This document shows, one piece after another, positions 17,322 to 26,938 of a stretch of DNA of 32,203 nt. The DNA is from Fodinibacter sp035633415 (GTDB lineage: Bacteria; Actinomycetota; Actinomycetes; Actinomycetales; Dermatophilaceae). The stretch is taken from positions 1 through 32,203 of the forward strand of contig DASQEZ010000325.1 in assembly GCA_035633415.1 (NCBI GenBank), in the 5' to 3' direction. A program made the translations under genes and the position numbers. Positions within the stretch are counted from its first letter, which is position 1. Each line of letters opens with the position of its first letter. The notes beneath the pieces are model-generated. The model made no database searches and was not told the DNA's origin. It saw only the letters and a program-made list of their open reading frames with translations.

Positions 17322-17562
17322 CCGGGTGGTGCGCCGCCGTCACGGTGACGGTAGGAGACGTCATGGCGGCTGCGGGCCAGGCTTGGCCCACGGATACCGC
17401 GGGGCACGACGCCCCCTACCGCGCGGTACTCGTCGCGATCGCAGCGACTCCTGCGCCGTGGCACCCGTCGTACCCGCGCGGTCGCGGCCCCGGACCGGCC
17501 GAACCTCCCACCGTCGGGACCGGGCTGGAGGTGCGGTGCTCAGGTCCTGATCCGCTGACCGG
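17307..17562. repeat. 19-base direct repeat bounding a 218-base spacer
   Basis: GTCCTGATCCGCTGACCGG occurs exactly at 17307-17325 and 17544-17562; with TCA and one mismatch to the left it is 22 of 23 bases. The first copy holds the stop of the unknown-function gene (+); the second encodes the last codons of the MFS gene (-). The spacer 17326-17543 contains the perfect dyad CCGTCAC-G-GTGACGG (17337-17351) and a hairpin GGGCCA-GGCT-TGGCCC (17374-17389). This looks like a rearrangement scar. Confidence 0.8.
17345..17480 (+). pseudogene. Possible decayed 5' end of a Nif3-type gene
   Basis: Read from GTG 17345 the frame gives TVGDVMAAAGQAWPTDTAGHD, which by memory resembles the N-terminus of actinobacterial Nif3-like dinuclear metal proteins (TVADVVAALE...WP...DAVG). 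The likeness stops after about 25 residues, and the frame then runs as an antisense shadow of the MFS gene. AGGAGA at 17353-17358 precedes an in-frame ATG at 17363. No search was possible; this may be chance. If real, the rest of the gene was lost in the rearrangement marked by the 19-base repeat. Confidence 0.3.
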
Positions 17563-18925
17563 TCGGGACGGCCACCGCCGCCACGGCAGCCAGCCCGAGG
17601 AAGATCGCGCCGAAGAGCGCATCGTCCTGGCCGGGCACGTGCCGGGCCGCGAAGAGCGCGGTCGCCGCGGCGATCCCGAGCACGCTGCCGAGCACGTCGG
17701 CGAGCTGGAGGGACGACGAGGCCTCCCCGTGCTCCTCCACCGGGCTGAGCTCCAACGCGAGCACGGTCGTCGTCGTGACCCCCAGGCCCATCGCGACGCC
17801 GGTGAGCACCAGCGCCAGCGGCACGGCCCACCACGGCAGCTCGAGGAACGCCACCGCGGAGAGCACCGCCAGGCCGCTCGCGAGGAGCGCCCCGCCGAGC
17901 TCGACGAGCCGGTGCCGGGGAAGGTGCAGGGAGTCGTGGCCCTGGTACCAGGCGCCACCGGCCCACCCGATCGCCCCCACGGCCAGGGACAGGCCAGCCG
18001 TCTGCAGGCTGAGGCCGCGCTGCCCGACGAGGAAGAGGGGGACGTAGGTGATGCCGGCGTAGAAGGCACCGATGAACAGCGCGCGGGCGAGCATCACGCT
18101 CGGCAGGCCCCGCGCCATCTGCCAGGTGCCGGGCGGCACGAGCTTCGGCGCGAAGACCACCACACCGACCAACCCGGCCAGGACGAGGCCGGTCCTGGGT
18201 GAGAGCTCGAGCACGAGCTCGTGCGTGCCGAGCTGGATCGCACCGGCGGACAGGGCGATGCCGAGCCCGCACCAGGCGGCGCGCACGTGCGCGGAGTGGT
18301 CGCGACCACCGACGGCGGTGGTGAGGGCGGAGTCGCCGATCCGGCGCCGGGCGTGGGCGAGGACGACCATCGTGACGAGCACGGGCGGCACCACGCCCCA
18401 GAACACCCAGCGCCAGGACAGGTTCGTCGTGAGCCACGCCGCGATCGGTGCACCCAGAAGCGAGGGCAGCACCCAGGCCGCCGACACGTAGGTGAACAAC
18501 CGCGGCCGGATGGCCTCCGGGTAGACCCGCCCGGCGATGACGTAGAGCATCACGACGAGCAGGCCGCCGCCGAGACCGGTGAGGGCTCGCCCGGCGAGGA
18601 AGAAGGGGAGGGTGGTGGCCATGCCGCACATCGCCGACCCGGCCGCGAGCAGGGCCTGACCGGTGACAGCGCCGAGCATCGGCCCGGACCGGTCGGACCA
18701 CACGCCGGCCAGCACGATGCCCAGCAGCTGCGCGGTGAGCATGACCGAGAAGGCGAAGCCGTAGGACCGGACCGCGTCGAGGTCGCGCGCCACCGCCGGC
18801 ATCGCGGTGGAGACGGCCATCGACTCGAAGGCGACGATGGTGACCAGGGCCAGGACGGCGAGGGTGACCTCCGCATAGGTCCGGCCGAGCGGCCCGTCGA
18901 CAGGGGTGGTCCTCGCGTCAGGCAT
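17540..18925 (-). CDS. Major facilitator superfamily transporter (drug/H+ antiporter type)
   Basis: About 461 residues with some 12-14 hydrophobic segments. The cytoplasmic loop motif A appears as GVWSDRSGP after the second helix. The fifth helix carries WVLPSLLGAPIAAWLTTN, like the antiporter motif C, and is followed by LSWRWVFW, typical of the drug-export families. Substrate unknown. ATG 18925 is preferred to the adjacent GTG 18928. The last residues (TGQRIRT) are encoded by the second copy of the 19-base repeat, so the original C-terminus may have been replaced. It is the last of the leftward genes, 59 bases after the glycerophosphodiesterase stop. Confidence 0.9.
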   Translation of the reverse strand: MPDARTTPVDGPLGRTYAEVTLAVLALVTIVAFESMAVSTAMPAVARDLDAVRSYGFAFSVMLTAQLLGIVLAGVWSDRSGPMLGAVTGQALLAAGSAMCGMATTLPFFLAGRALTGLGGGLLVVMLYVIAGRVYPEAIRPRLFTYVSAAWVLPSLLGAPIAAWLTTNLSWRWVFWGVVPPVLVTMVVLAHARRRIGDSALTTAVGGRDHSAHVRAAWCGLGIALSAGAIQLGTHELVLELSPRTGLVLAGLVGVVVFAPKLVPPGTWQMARGLPSVMLARALFIGAFYAGITYVPLFLVGQRGLSLQTAGLSLAVGAIGWAGGAWYQGHDSLHLPRHRLVELGGALLASGLAVLSAVAFLELPWWAVPLALVLTGVAMGLGVTTTTVLALELSPVEEHGEASSSLQLADVLGSVLGIAAATALFAARHVPGQDDALFGAIFLGLAAVAAVAVPTGQRIRT

Positions 18926-18984
18926 CACTTGTCACAGTAGTACGCAGACCTCCCGTGAACCGGGCGGTCTGCGGCCCTTCGAGG

Positions 18985-19797
18985 TCACACGGGAGGGACG
19001 AGAGGATGGCCGCGCTCGGCGAACACGTCTCGCAGCACGTCGATGTGGTCGGTGACGATGCCGTCGGCGCCGAGGTCGAGCAGCCGGTGCATCTCCTCGG
19101 TGTCCTCGCGCGACCACGCGTGGAACCACACGTGCACGTGCTTGCCGAGGTCGTGGGCGCGGCGCACCAGGCCCGGGGTCACGAGGGTCACGGTTCGCCC
19201 GCGCAGCCGGTGCAGCGCCGGCAGCTGGAGCACCGGGGCAGGGGTGTGCAGCATCCGGCTCAGCGCGGCGGGGCTGAAGCGGAGCAGGGCGGTGCCGACC
19301 TGCCCGGCTGCCGTCGCGACCCGGGGCCCGAGCGCACTGCGGGCCGCCCGGAGTCGTCGCTCGCTGAACGAGCCGATGCACACGCGCTCGGTGGCGTTGT
19401 GCCGCAGCACTTCCCGCACGGTCGGCGCGAGGGCGTCGTCGGCCTTGATGTCGATGTTGATGCGGGCGTCGGGGAACTGTTCGAAGAGGTCCGACAACAG
19501 GGGGATGGTCTCGGCGCCGCCGATCCGGGCCTCGCGCACGGCGTCATAGGGCAGCGTCGCGATCGCACCGCGCACGTCGGACACCCGGTCGAGCACGGTG
19601 TCGTGGAACGCGACCACCCGACCGTCACGGGTCGCGTGCACGTCGGTCTCGAGGTAGTGGTACCCCATCGCGACGGCCTGGCGGAACGCCGCGAGGGTGT
19701 TCTCCAGGCCGACGTTCGGTGCGTACTTCGCGCCACCCCGGTGGGCCAGCGCCACCGGGGTCGGCTGGTCGAGGTAGGTGAACTCGCTCGCCCGCAT
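18985..19797 (-). CDS. Glycerophosphodiester phosphodiesterase (GDPD family)
   Basis: A 270-residue TIM-barrel enzyme that splits glycerophosphodiesters to glycerol-3-phosphate and an alcohol. Signatures: LAHRGG (His19, Arg20), LENT (Glu32), ETDVHATRDG (Glu50, Asp52, His54) and FHDTVLDR (His65), then INIDIKAD and the C-terminal HVHVWFHAWS and DGIVTDHID. There is no signal peptide, so it is cytoplasmic. ATG 19797 lies one base after the aglA stop, so the two are coupled; the open frame upstream to 19848 overlaps aglA and is not used. Confidence 0.93.
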   Translation of the reverse strand: MRASEFTYLDQPTPVALAHRGGAKYAPNVGLENTLAAFRQAVAMGYHYLETDVHATRDGRVVAFHDTVLDRVSDVRGAIATLPYDAVREARIGGAETIPLLSDLFEQFPDARINIDIKADDALAPTVREVLRHNATERVCIGSFSERRLRAARSALGPRVATAAGQVGTALLRFSPAALSRMLHTPAPVLQLPALHRLRGRTVTLVTPGLVRRAHDLGKHVHVWFHAWSREDTEEMHRLLDLGADGIVTDHIDVLRDVFAERGHPLVPPV

Positions 19798-19798
19798 G

Positions 19799-21622
<1,824 letters not shown>

Positions 21623-21679
21623 GCTTCCGTATGCCGAGCCGCTTGCGAAAATGCGCGCCGGGCACCGCGCACGAGCAGG

Positions 21680-22096
21680 TCAGCGGTCGGGCAGGGGGCG
21701 TGGCGGGGTGCTGGGTGCGGGGTGGGCCTCGTCGGTGTTGACCAGCGTGTGCGCGGCCCGCAGGAAGTAGTCGCGCATCTGCTCGGACTGCACCTCCGGC
21801 AGGTCGAGGGTGTCCAGCGCGGCGAGCATGTGCCGCATCCACCGGTCGCGCATGTCGAGGGTCACCGGGTACGGCGCGTGCCGCATCCGCAGGCGCGGGT
21901 GGCCACGCTCGTCGCTGTAGGTCGTGGGCCCCCCGAAGTACTGGGTGAGGAACATCCGCAGCCGGCGTTCGGCAGGGGCGAGGTCGTCCTCCGGGTAGAG
22001 CGCGCGCAGCGGCGGGTCACCCGCGACGCCCTCGTAGAACGCGTGAACCAGGGCCTCGAAGGTCGGGGCGCCGCCGACCTCCTCGTACAGGCTCAC
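21680..22096 (-). CDS. glbO: Group II truncated haemoglobin (GlbO/TrHbO)
   Basis: A 138-residue haem protein that binds O2 and probably detoxifies peroxide or NO or supports respiration. Against M. tuberculosis GlbO the key residues are kept with a shift of two: Tyr21 (B10), Tyr34 (CD1), proximal His73 (F8, in RLRMRHAPYPV) and Trp86 (G8, in RDRWMRHM). YPEDDLAPAERRLRMFLTQY is almost the same as in GlbO. It has a Pro-rich C-terminal tail of about 14 residues not seen in GlbO. The GTG start overlaps the mscS stop by four bases, so it is translationally coupled to the channel gene. Confidence 0.95.
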   Translation of the reverse strand: MSLYEEVGGAPTFEALVHAFYEGVAGDPPLRALYPEDDLAPAERRLRMFLTQYFGGPTTYSDERGHPRLRMRHAPYPVTLDMRDRWMRHMLAALDTLDLPEVQSEQMRDYFLRAAHTLVNTDEAHPAPSTPPRPLPDR

Positions 22097-23049
22097 GCGG
22101 GGCCTCCCACGGGTCCGCCGAAGGGGCCGAGCGGTGGCGCCTTGACCTCGGCGTGGTCGAGGGCGGCCTTGAGTCGCTCGCGCAGCTCACGCTGGACCGC
22201 GAAGTTCTCCCCCGGCACGCACTGGGCGATGGTGCGGATCGTCATCGTCATGCCGACGATCGACTCGACGCCGAGCACCTGGGGCTCCTCGACGAACCGG
22301 TCCGCCCAGTCCGGGTCGCGGCCCATCGCGGTGGCCGTCTCGCGGATGACCCCGACCACCCGCTCCACGTTCTCGGCATAGGACACGGGCATGTCGACGA
22401 TCGCCGTGGCGAAGCCCTGCGACCGGTTGCCGATCCTGATGATCTCGCCGTTGCGCACGTACCAGGTGACGCCGTTGGCGTCGCGCAGCCGGGTGATCCG
22501 GAGGGTGACCTCCTCGACCGTGCCGACGGCCTCGCCGGTGTCGATGACGTCGCCGACGCCGTACTGGTCCTCGAAGATCATGAAGACGCCGGAGAGGAAG
22601 TCCTTGACCAGGCTCTGGGCGCCGAAACCCAGTGCGACGCCGGCCACGCCGGCCGACGCCAGCAGGGGCGCGATGGGGATGCCGAGCAGCTGCATGACCG
22701 TCAGTACCACCAAGGTGAGGACAACGGCCGTGCTGATACTGCGCAGCAGCGACCCCATCGTCTCGACCCGCTGGCGCTGGCGCTCACCCGCGAGCCCGGT
22801 GGCCGTCGCGAACGCCTTTCCGGCGCGGCCGGACTCGGCGAGCTTCCGGGCCGACTTCGAGGTCATCGTGCGCACGACGCGGTTAATGAGCCGGCGCAGC
22901 AGCCACAGGGTCACCACCCCGAGGACGATCGTGATGAGGATCTGCAGCCCGATCGTGCTCAGCCATTGCTGCGTCTTCCCCCACGTCAGGCCGACGGTCT
23001 CGAGGCTGAGGTCGGGCAGCTGGAGGGTTGCTGGGACGGCCTCAGTCAC
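22093..23049 (-). CDS. MscS-type mechanosensitive ion channel
   Basis: About 318 residues. A first membrane helix lies at about 32-52 (IGLQILITIVLGVVTLWLL), then a basic loop, helix 2 (SISTAVVLTLVVLTVMQLLG), and the pore helix with VAGVALGFGAQSLVKDFLSG followed by FEDQYGVGDVI, the MscS signature. A cytoplasmic beta/alpha domain completes it. The role is solute release on hypo-osmotic shock. GTG 23058 is one base from AGGAG and too close; GTG 23049 at ten bases is preferred, and either overlaps the pepN 3' end. It stands between pepN and glbO, where the M. tuberculosis order has none. Confidence 0.92.
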   Translation of the reverse strand: MTEAVPATLQLPDLSLETVGLTWGKTQQWLSTIGLQILITIVLGVVTLWLLRRLINRVVRTMTSKSARKLAESGRAGKAFATATGLAGERQRQRVETMGSLLRSISTAVVLTLVVLTVMQLLGIPIAPLLASAGVAGVALGFGAQSLVKDFLSGVFMIFEDQYGVGDVIDTGEAVGTVEEVTLRITRLRDANGVTWYVRNGEIIRIGNRSQGFATAIVDMPVSYAENVERVVGVIRETATAMGRDPDWADRFVEEPQVLGVESIVGMTMTIRTIAQCVPGENFAVQRELRERLKAALDHAEVKAPPLGPFGGPVGGPA

Positions 23050-25594
23050 GCGCGTCACGCTCCTGGGCCGCCAGCGCCCGCACCAGGGGGTCGCGGTTCT
23101 CCACCACGAGCCGGCGCAGCGCCGCGGGGGCGTCCGGGTGGGCGTCGAGCCACGCCTGGGTGCGGTCGCACAGCTCGCGGTCGGCGATGGGGCGGGGGTA
23201 GAAGCCGAAGACGATCGTCTCGATCATCGCGTGCGACCCCCGGCTGTCGAGGGTGTCGAGCAGCGCGTGGTAGCGCTCGACGAAGGGGCGCAGCAGGTCG
23301 GCGGGCGTGCCCGGACGGGTGAAGCCCAGCGCCGTCGCCTCGACCACGGCGTTGGGCAGCCCGCTGCCCTCGACGGCGGCGCTCCAGGCGTGCTCCTTGG
23401 CCTCGGCGGTCGGCTGGGCCGCTCGCGCACGGCACGCGCGCTCACGCCCGGTCGCGGTGTCCTCGCGGGCGAGCTCGGCGTCGATCTCGGCCTCACCCGC
23501 GGCCCCCGACGCGACGAGGGCCGTGAGCAGCGTCCAGCGCATCTCGAAGTCGACGGTGAGGCCGTCGAGCACCTCGGTGCCGTCGAGCAGGGCCCGGACG
23601 TGCGCGGTCTCGTCGCCGGCCGTGGTCAGGGCGGCCGCGGCGCTGACGAGCTGCAGCTGTGCGTCGCTGCCGGGCTCGGCGGAGCGGGCGACCTCCCACA
23701 GCCGGTCGCGGGTCGACGTGCGCACGGCACTTCGGTGCTCGGGAGCGGTGTACGAGTGCACCGCGGTCTGCAGCTGGGTGATGAGCGTGCGCAGCAGGGT
23801 GGAGTCGCTCTCGCCGGGCAGCGTCTCGAGCACGACGTCGACGAAGTGGCGCGCCCCCATCTCGGCGTCGCGGGTCATGTCCCACAGCGAGGCCAGCACG
23901 AGGGCCCGCGGCAGCGACGACGTGAACCCCCGCGGGTGGGCCAGGGCGGTGGCGAGCGAGCGCTCGTCGAGCCGGATCTTGGCGTAGGCGAGGTCCTCGT
24001 CGTTGACGAGCAGCAGGTCGGGCTGCTCCCGCCCGACCAGCGCGGGCACCACGGTGCGCTCGCCCTCGACGTCGAGCTCGATGCTGTCGGTGCGGCGCAG
24101 CCGTCCGTCGCGCTGGGCGTACAGCCCGATGGCCAGGGTGTGCGGGCGCATCGTCTCGTACCCGGGTGCGCAGCTCTGCTCGATGACGGCCGACGCGATG
24201 CGGCCCCGGTCGTCGATCTCGATGACCGGGCGCAGGGTGCTGACCCCGGCGGTCTCGAGCCACTGCTCGGACCAGGTGCGCAGGTCGCGCCCGGAGGTCG
24301 CCTCGAGCTCGGAGAGCAGGTCGTCGAGGGTGGTGTTGCCCCAGGCGTGCTTGGCGAAGTAGGAGCGCAGCCCGTCACGGAACGGCTCGCGCCCGACGTG
24401 GGCGACGAGCTGCTTGAGCACGGAGGCGCCCTTCGCGTACGTGATGCCGTCGAAGTTGACCTCGACGTCCTGCAGGTCGCGGATCTCGGCGACGATCGGG
24501 TGCGTCGACGACAGCTGGTCCTGGCGGTAGGCCCAGTCCTTCTCGTGGGTGCCGAAGGTGGTCCAGGCGTCGGTCCAGCGGGTGGCCTCGGCCTGGCAGG
24601 TGGTGGACGCCCACTCGGCGAACGACTCGTTGAGCCACAGGTCGTTCCACCAGCGCATCGTCACGAGGTTGCCGAACCACATGTGGGCGAGCTCGTGGAG
24701 CACCGTGAGGGCGCGGCGCTCGACGAGGGACTCGGTGACCTTGGAGCGGAAGACGTACATCTCGTTGATGGTCACGCAGCCGGCGTTCTCCATCGCCCCC
24801 ATGTTGTACTCCGGGGCGAAGAGCTGGTCGTACTTCTCGAAGGGGTAGGCGCAGTCGAACTCCTCCTCGAAGAACGCGAAGCCGCGCTTGGTGAGGTCGA
24901 AGAGGTTGTCGGCGTCGAGGTAGGGCGTGAGCGACCGGCGGCAGAAGATGCCGAGGGGCACCTCGCCGCGGCGGCTGGTGACGGTGTCGCGCACGACGTC
25001 GTACGGTCCCGCGACGAGCGCGGTGATGTAGCTCGAGATCCGGCCGGTGGGCGCGAAGCGCCAGGTGGCGGCGCCCTCGGTGGCCGGCTCGGGCTGCGGG
25101 GTGGGGGAGTTCGACACGACCTGCCAGTGGGCCGGCGCGGTCACCGTGAAGGTGAACCGGGCCTTGAGGTCGGGCTGCTCGAACACGGGGTACATCCGCC
25201 GGCTGTCCGGCACCTCGAACTGGCTGTAGAGGTAGACCTCGTCGTCGACCGGGTCGACGAAGCGGTGCAGCCCCTCGCCGGTGTTCGTGTAGCGACCGGT
25301 GGCGGTGACGACGACGACGTTCTCCGCCGCCAGGCCGGGCAGGCGCACGCGACTGTCGGCGTGGTGCCGGGCCGGATCGAGGGGGTTGCCGTTGAGGGTC
25401 AGGCCCTCGACGGTGCCGCCGACGAAGTCGAGGAAGGTCTCGGCTCCGGGCCGGGTGCAGGAGAAACGGATGGTGCTGCGGGTCGAGAAGGTCTCGGGGC
25501 CGGTCGTCACGTCGAGGTCGACGTCGTGTCGGTCGACGCTGACGAGGGCGGCACGGGTGTCGGCCTCCTCACGCGTGAGGTTCGTGCCGGGCAC
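23042..25594 (-). CDS. pepN: Aminopeptidase N (M1 zinc metallopeptidase)
   Basis: An 850-residue cytoplasmic M1 aminopeptidase that removes N-terminal residues from peptides. The N-terminal beta-saddle is followed by the catalytic domain with GAMEN (266-270), the zinc motif His300-Glu301-x-x-His304 (HELAHMW) and the third ligand Glu323 (LWLNESFAEW). Tyr in FDGITYAKGASVLK is the likely transition-state residue. A long helical C-terminal domain (about 520-850) is of the actinobacterial PepN type. The GTG start at 25594 has AGGAGA five bases upstream. It is divergent from the DsbA-type gene, as Rv2467 and Rv2466c are in M. tuberculosis. Confidence 0.97.
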   Translation of the reverse strand: MPGTNLTREEADTRAALVSVDRHDVDLDVTTGPETFSTRSTIRFSCTRPGAETFLDFVGGTVEGLTLNGNPLDPARHHADSRVRLPGLAAENVVVVTATGRYTNTGEGLHRFVDPVDDEVYLYSQFEVPDSRRMYPVFEQPDLKARFTFTVTAPAHWQVVSNSPTPQPEPATEGAATWRFAPTGRISSYITALVAGPYDVVRDTVTSRRGEVPLGIFCRRSLTPYLDADNLFDLTKRGFAFFEEEFDCAYPFEKYDQLFAPEYNMGAMENAGCVTINEMYVFRSKVTESLVERRALTVLHELAHMWFGNLVTMRWWNDLWLNESFAEWASTTCQAEATRWTDAWTTFGTHEKDWAYRQDQLSSTHPIVAEIRDLQDVEVNFDGITYAKGASVLKQLVAHVGREPFRDGLRSYFAKHAWGNTTLDDLLSELEATSGRDLRTWSEQWLETAGVSTLRPVIEIDDRGRIASAVIEQSCAPGYETMRPHTLAIGLYAQRDGRLRRTDSIELDVEGERTVVPALVGREQPDLLLVNDEDLAYAKIRLDERSLATALAHPRGFTSSLPRALVLASLWDMTRDAEMGARHFVDVVLETLPGESDSTLLRTLITQLQTAVHSYTAPEHRSAVRTSTRDRLWEVARSAEPGSDAQLQLVSAAAALTTAGDETAHVRALLDGTEVLDGLTVDFEMRWTLLTALVASGAAGEAEIDAELAREDTATGRERACRARAAQPTAEAKEHAWSAAVEGSGLPNAVVEATALGFTRPGTPADLLRPFVERYHALLDTLDSRGSHAMIETIVFGFYPRPIADRELCDRTQAWLDAHPDAPAALRRLVVENRDPLVRALAAQERDARD

Positions 25595-25717
25595 GGGGTC
25601 TCCTTGCGGGGCGGTACGGGTGGGACGCCGGTCGGGCGTCGCGCTGGGCGTCGGACCATCCTGTCACGAGGGTCCCGAGAGGTCGGACCGGATCGACCGG
25701 ATGGCAGGATGACGCCC

Positions 25718-26332
25718 ATGTCCGAACGCAACACCGCCGAGTTCTGGTTCGACCCCCTGTGCCCCTGGGCGTGGATGACCTCCCGCTGGATGACCGAGGT
25801 CGAGAAGGTCCGCCCCGTCGACGTCACGTGGTCGGTGATGAGCCTGTCCGTCCTCAACGAGGGGCGCGACCTGCCTGCCGACTACCGGGAGATGCTCGAC
25901 CGCGGCTGGGGGCCCGTGCGTGTCGTCATCGCCACGCGCGACAAGTTCGGCGACGACATCGTCAAGCCGCTCTACGACGCGCTGGGCGAGCGCATCCACC
26001 ACCGTGGGGAGGCCTACGACGACGCGATCGTCGGTGCCCTCGCGGCCCTCGACCTGCCGGCCGAGCTGGCGCAGGCCGCCACGACCGACGAGCACGACGA
26101 CGGGCTGCGGGCCAGCCACCAGCGCGCGATCGACCTGGTCGGCGACGACGTCGGCACGCCGGTCGTGGCCGTCAACGGCATCGCGTTCTTCGGCCCGGTG
26201 GTGAGCCCGGCCCCCAAGGGCGAGGCCGCGGGGCGGCTCTGGGACGGGTGCGTCCTCGTCGGCGGCACCGAGGGATTCTTCGAGCTGAAGCGCTCGCGCA
26301 CCGTCGACCCCATCTTCGACACGGAGGCCTGA
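25718..26332 (+). CDS. DsbA-family protein, Rv2466c-like (mycothiol-linked), with CPWA in place of CPWC
   Basis: A 204-residue thioredoxin-fold DsbA protein closely resembling M. tuberculosis Rv2466c, a mycothiol-dependent reductase: EFWFDPLCPWAWMTSRWMTE, VMSLSVLNEGRDLP, WGPVRVVIA and GTPVVAVNGIAFFGPV (cis-Pro148). Cys15 is the nucleophile; the second active-site Cys of Rv2466c is Ala18, so only a monothiol (mycothiolated) mechanism is possible. Phe-Phe-Glu-Leu-Lys-Arg near the C-terminus is also shared. ATG 25718 is used; ATG 25709 in frame is an alternative. One base separates it from rpiB, so the two form an operon, as Rv2466c and rpiB do. Confidence 0.93.
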   Translation: MSERNTAEFWFDPLCPWAWMTSRWMTEVEKVRPVDVTWSVMSLSVLNEGRDLPADYREMLDRGWGPVRVVIATRDKFGDDIVKPLYDALGERIHHRGEAYDDAIVGALAALDLPAELAQAATTDEHDDGLRASHQRAIDLVGDDVGTPVVAVNGIAFFGPVVSPAPKGEAAGRLWDGCVLVGGTEGFFELKRSRTVDPIFDTEA

Positions 26333-26333
26333 G

Positions 26334-26804
26334 GTGCGCGTTCACGTCGGCGGCGACCACGCGGCCTACGAGCTGCTCACCGACCTGGTCGGGTTCCTCG
26401 AGGCCAACGGGCACGAGGTGACCAACCACGGCCCACACACGTACGACGCCGTCGACGACTACCCGGTCTTCGTGCTGCGTGCCGCCGAGGCCGTCACGGC
26501 CGACCCGGGCTCGTTCGGGGTGGTGTTGGGTGGGTCGGGCAATGGTGAGCAGATGGCCGCGAACAAGGTGGCCGGCATCCGGGCCGCCCTCTGCTACGAC
26601 GACGACCTGGCCAGGCTCGCCCGCGAGCACAACGACGCCCAGGTCATCTCGATCGGTGCGCGCATGTGCACCGTCGAGCAGGCCCGGTCGATGGTCGAGG
26701 CCTTCCTCGCCACGGCGTTCAGCGGTGACCCACGGCACGTGCGGCGCATCGACATGGTGTCGGCGTACGAGAGCGACGGCGCCCTGCCGCCGCTGCCGGC
26801 CTGA
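26334..26804 (+). CDS. rpiB: Ribose-5-phosphate isomerase B
   Basis: A 156-residue RpiB/LacAB-type isomerase that interconverts ribose-5-phosphate and ribulose-5-phosphate in the pentose phosphate pathway. The N-terminus VHVGGDHAAYEL binds phosphate. GVVLGGSGNGEQMAANKV has Glu72, the base used in actinobacterial enzymes (Glu75 in M. tuberculosis) in place of the Cys of E. coli. His99 in REHNDAQV is the ring-opening residue (His102 in M. tuberculosis). The GTG at 26334 has GGAGG six bases upstream and follows the DsbA stop by one base. Confidence 0.95.
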   Translation: MRVHVGGDHAAYELLTDLVGFLEANGHEVTNHGPHTYDAVDDYPVFVLRAAEAVTADPGSFGVVLGGSGNGEQMAANKVAGIRAALCYDDDLARLAREHNDAQVISIGARMCTVEQARSMVEAFLATAFSGDPRHVRRIDMVSAYESDGALPPLPA

Positions 26805-26893
26805 CCACGCGCTCGGCCACATCGGGCTCACGACCGGCGCACCTGCGCGGCACCTCTCCCGGCCGGCGCTGTCATCTGGCCGGGGGACCCGGC

Positions 26894-26911
26894 GCGCACT
26901 AGTGTGTGCGC
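26894..26911. promoter_or_regulatory. Inverted repeat around a possible -10 upstream of the phosphatase gene
   Basis: GCGCAC (26894-26899), TAGTGT (26900-26905) and GTGCGC (26906-26911) form a six-base dyad with a TANNNT-type -10 hexamer in the middle, 28 bases before the ATG at 26939. A repressor bound here would block the promoter. I see no good -35, so this is a modest candidate. Confidence 0.35.
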
Positions 26912-26938
26912 TCCGCCACAGACGTCGATGGGGTGAGA

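Noticed and set aside
21642..21655. CTTGCGAAAATGCG as a LacI-type operator for aglA
   Set aside because: A-rich and well placed, but the two halves do not match as a dyad; kept only as a remark in the aglA entry.
22391..25717. Very long plus-strand open frame running opposite mscS and pepN into the DsbA gene
   Set aside because: It is the antisense of well-identified genes, rich in Arg/Gly/Val/Glu as expected of a GC-rich shadow; only the part from 25718 is a real gene.
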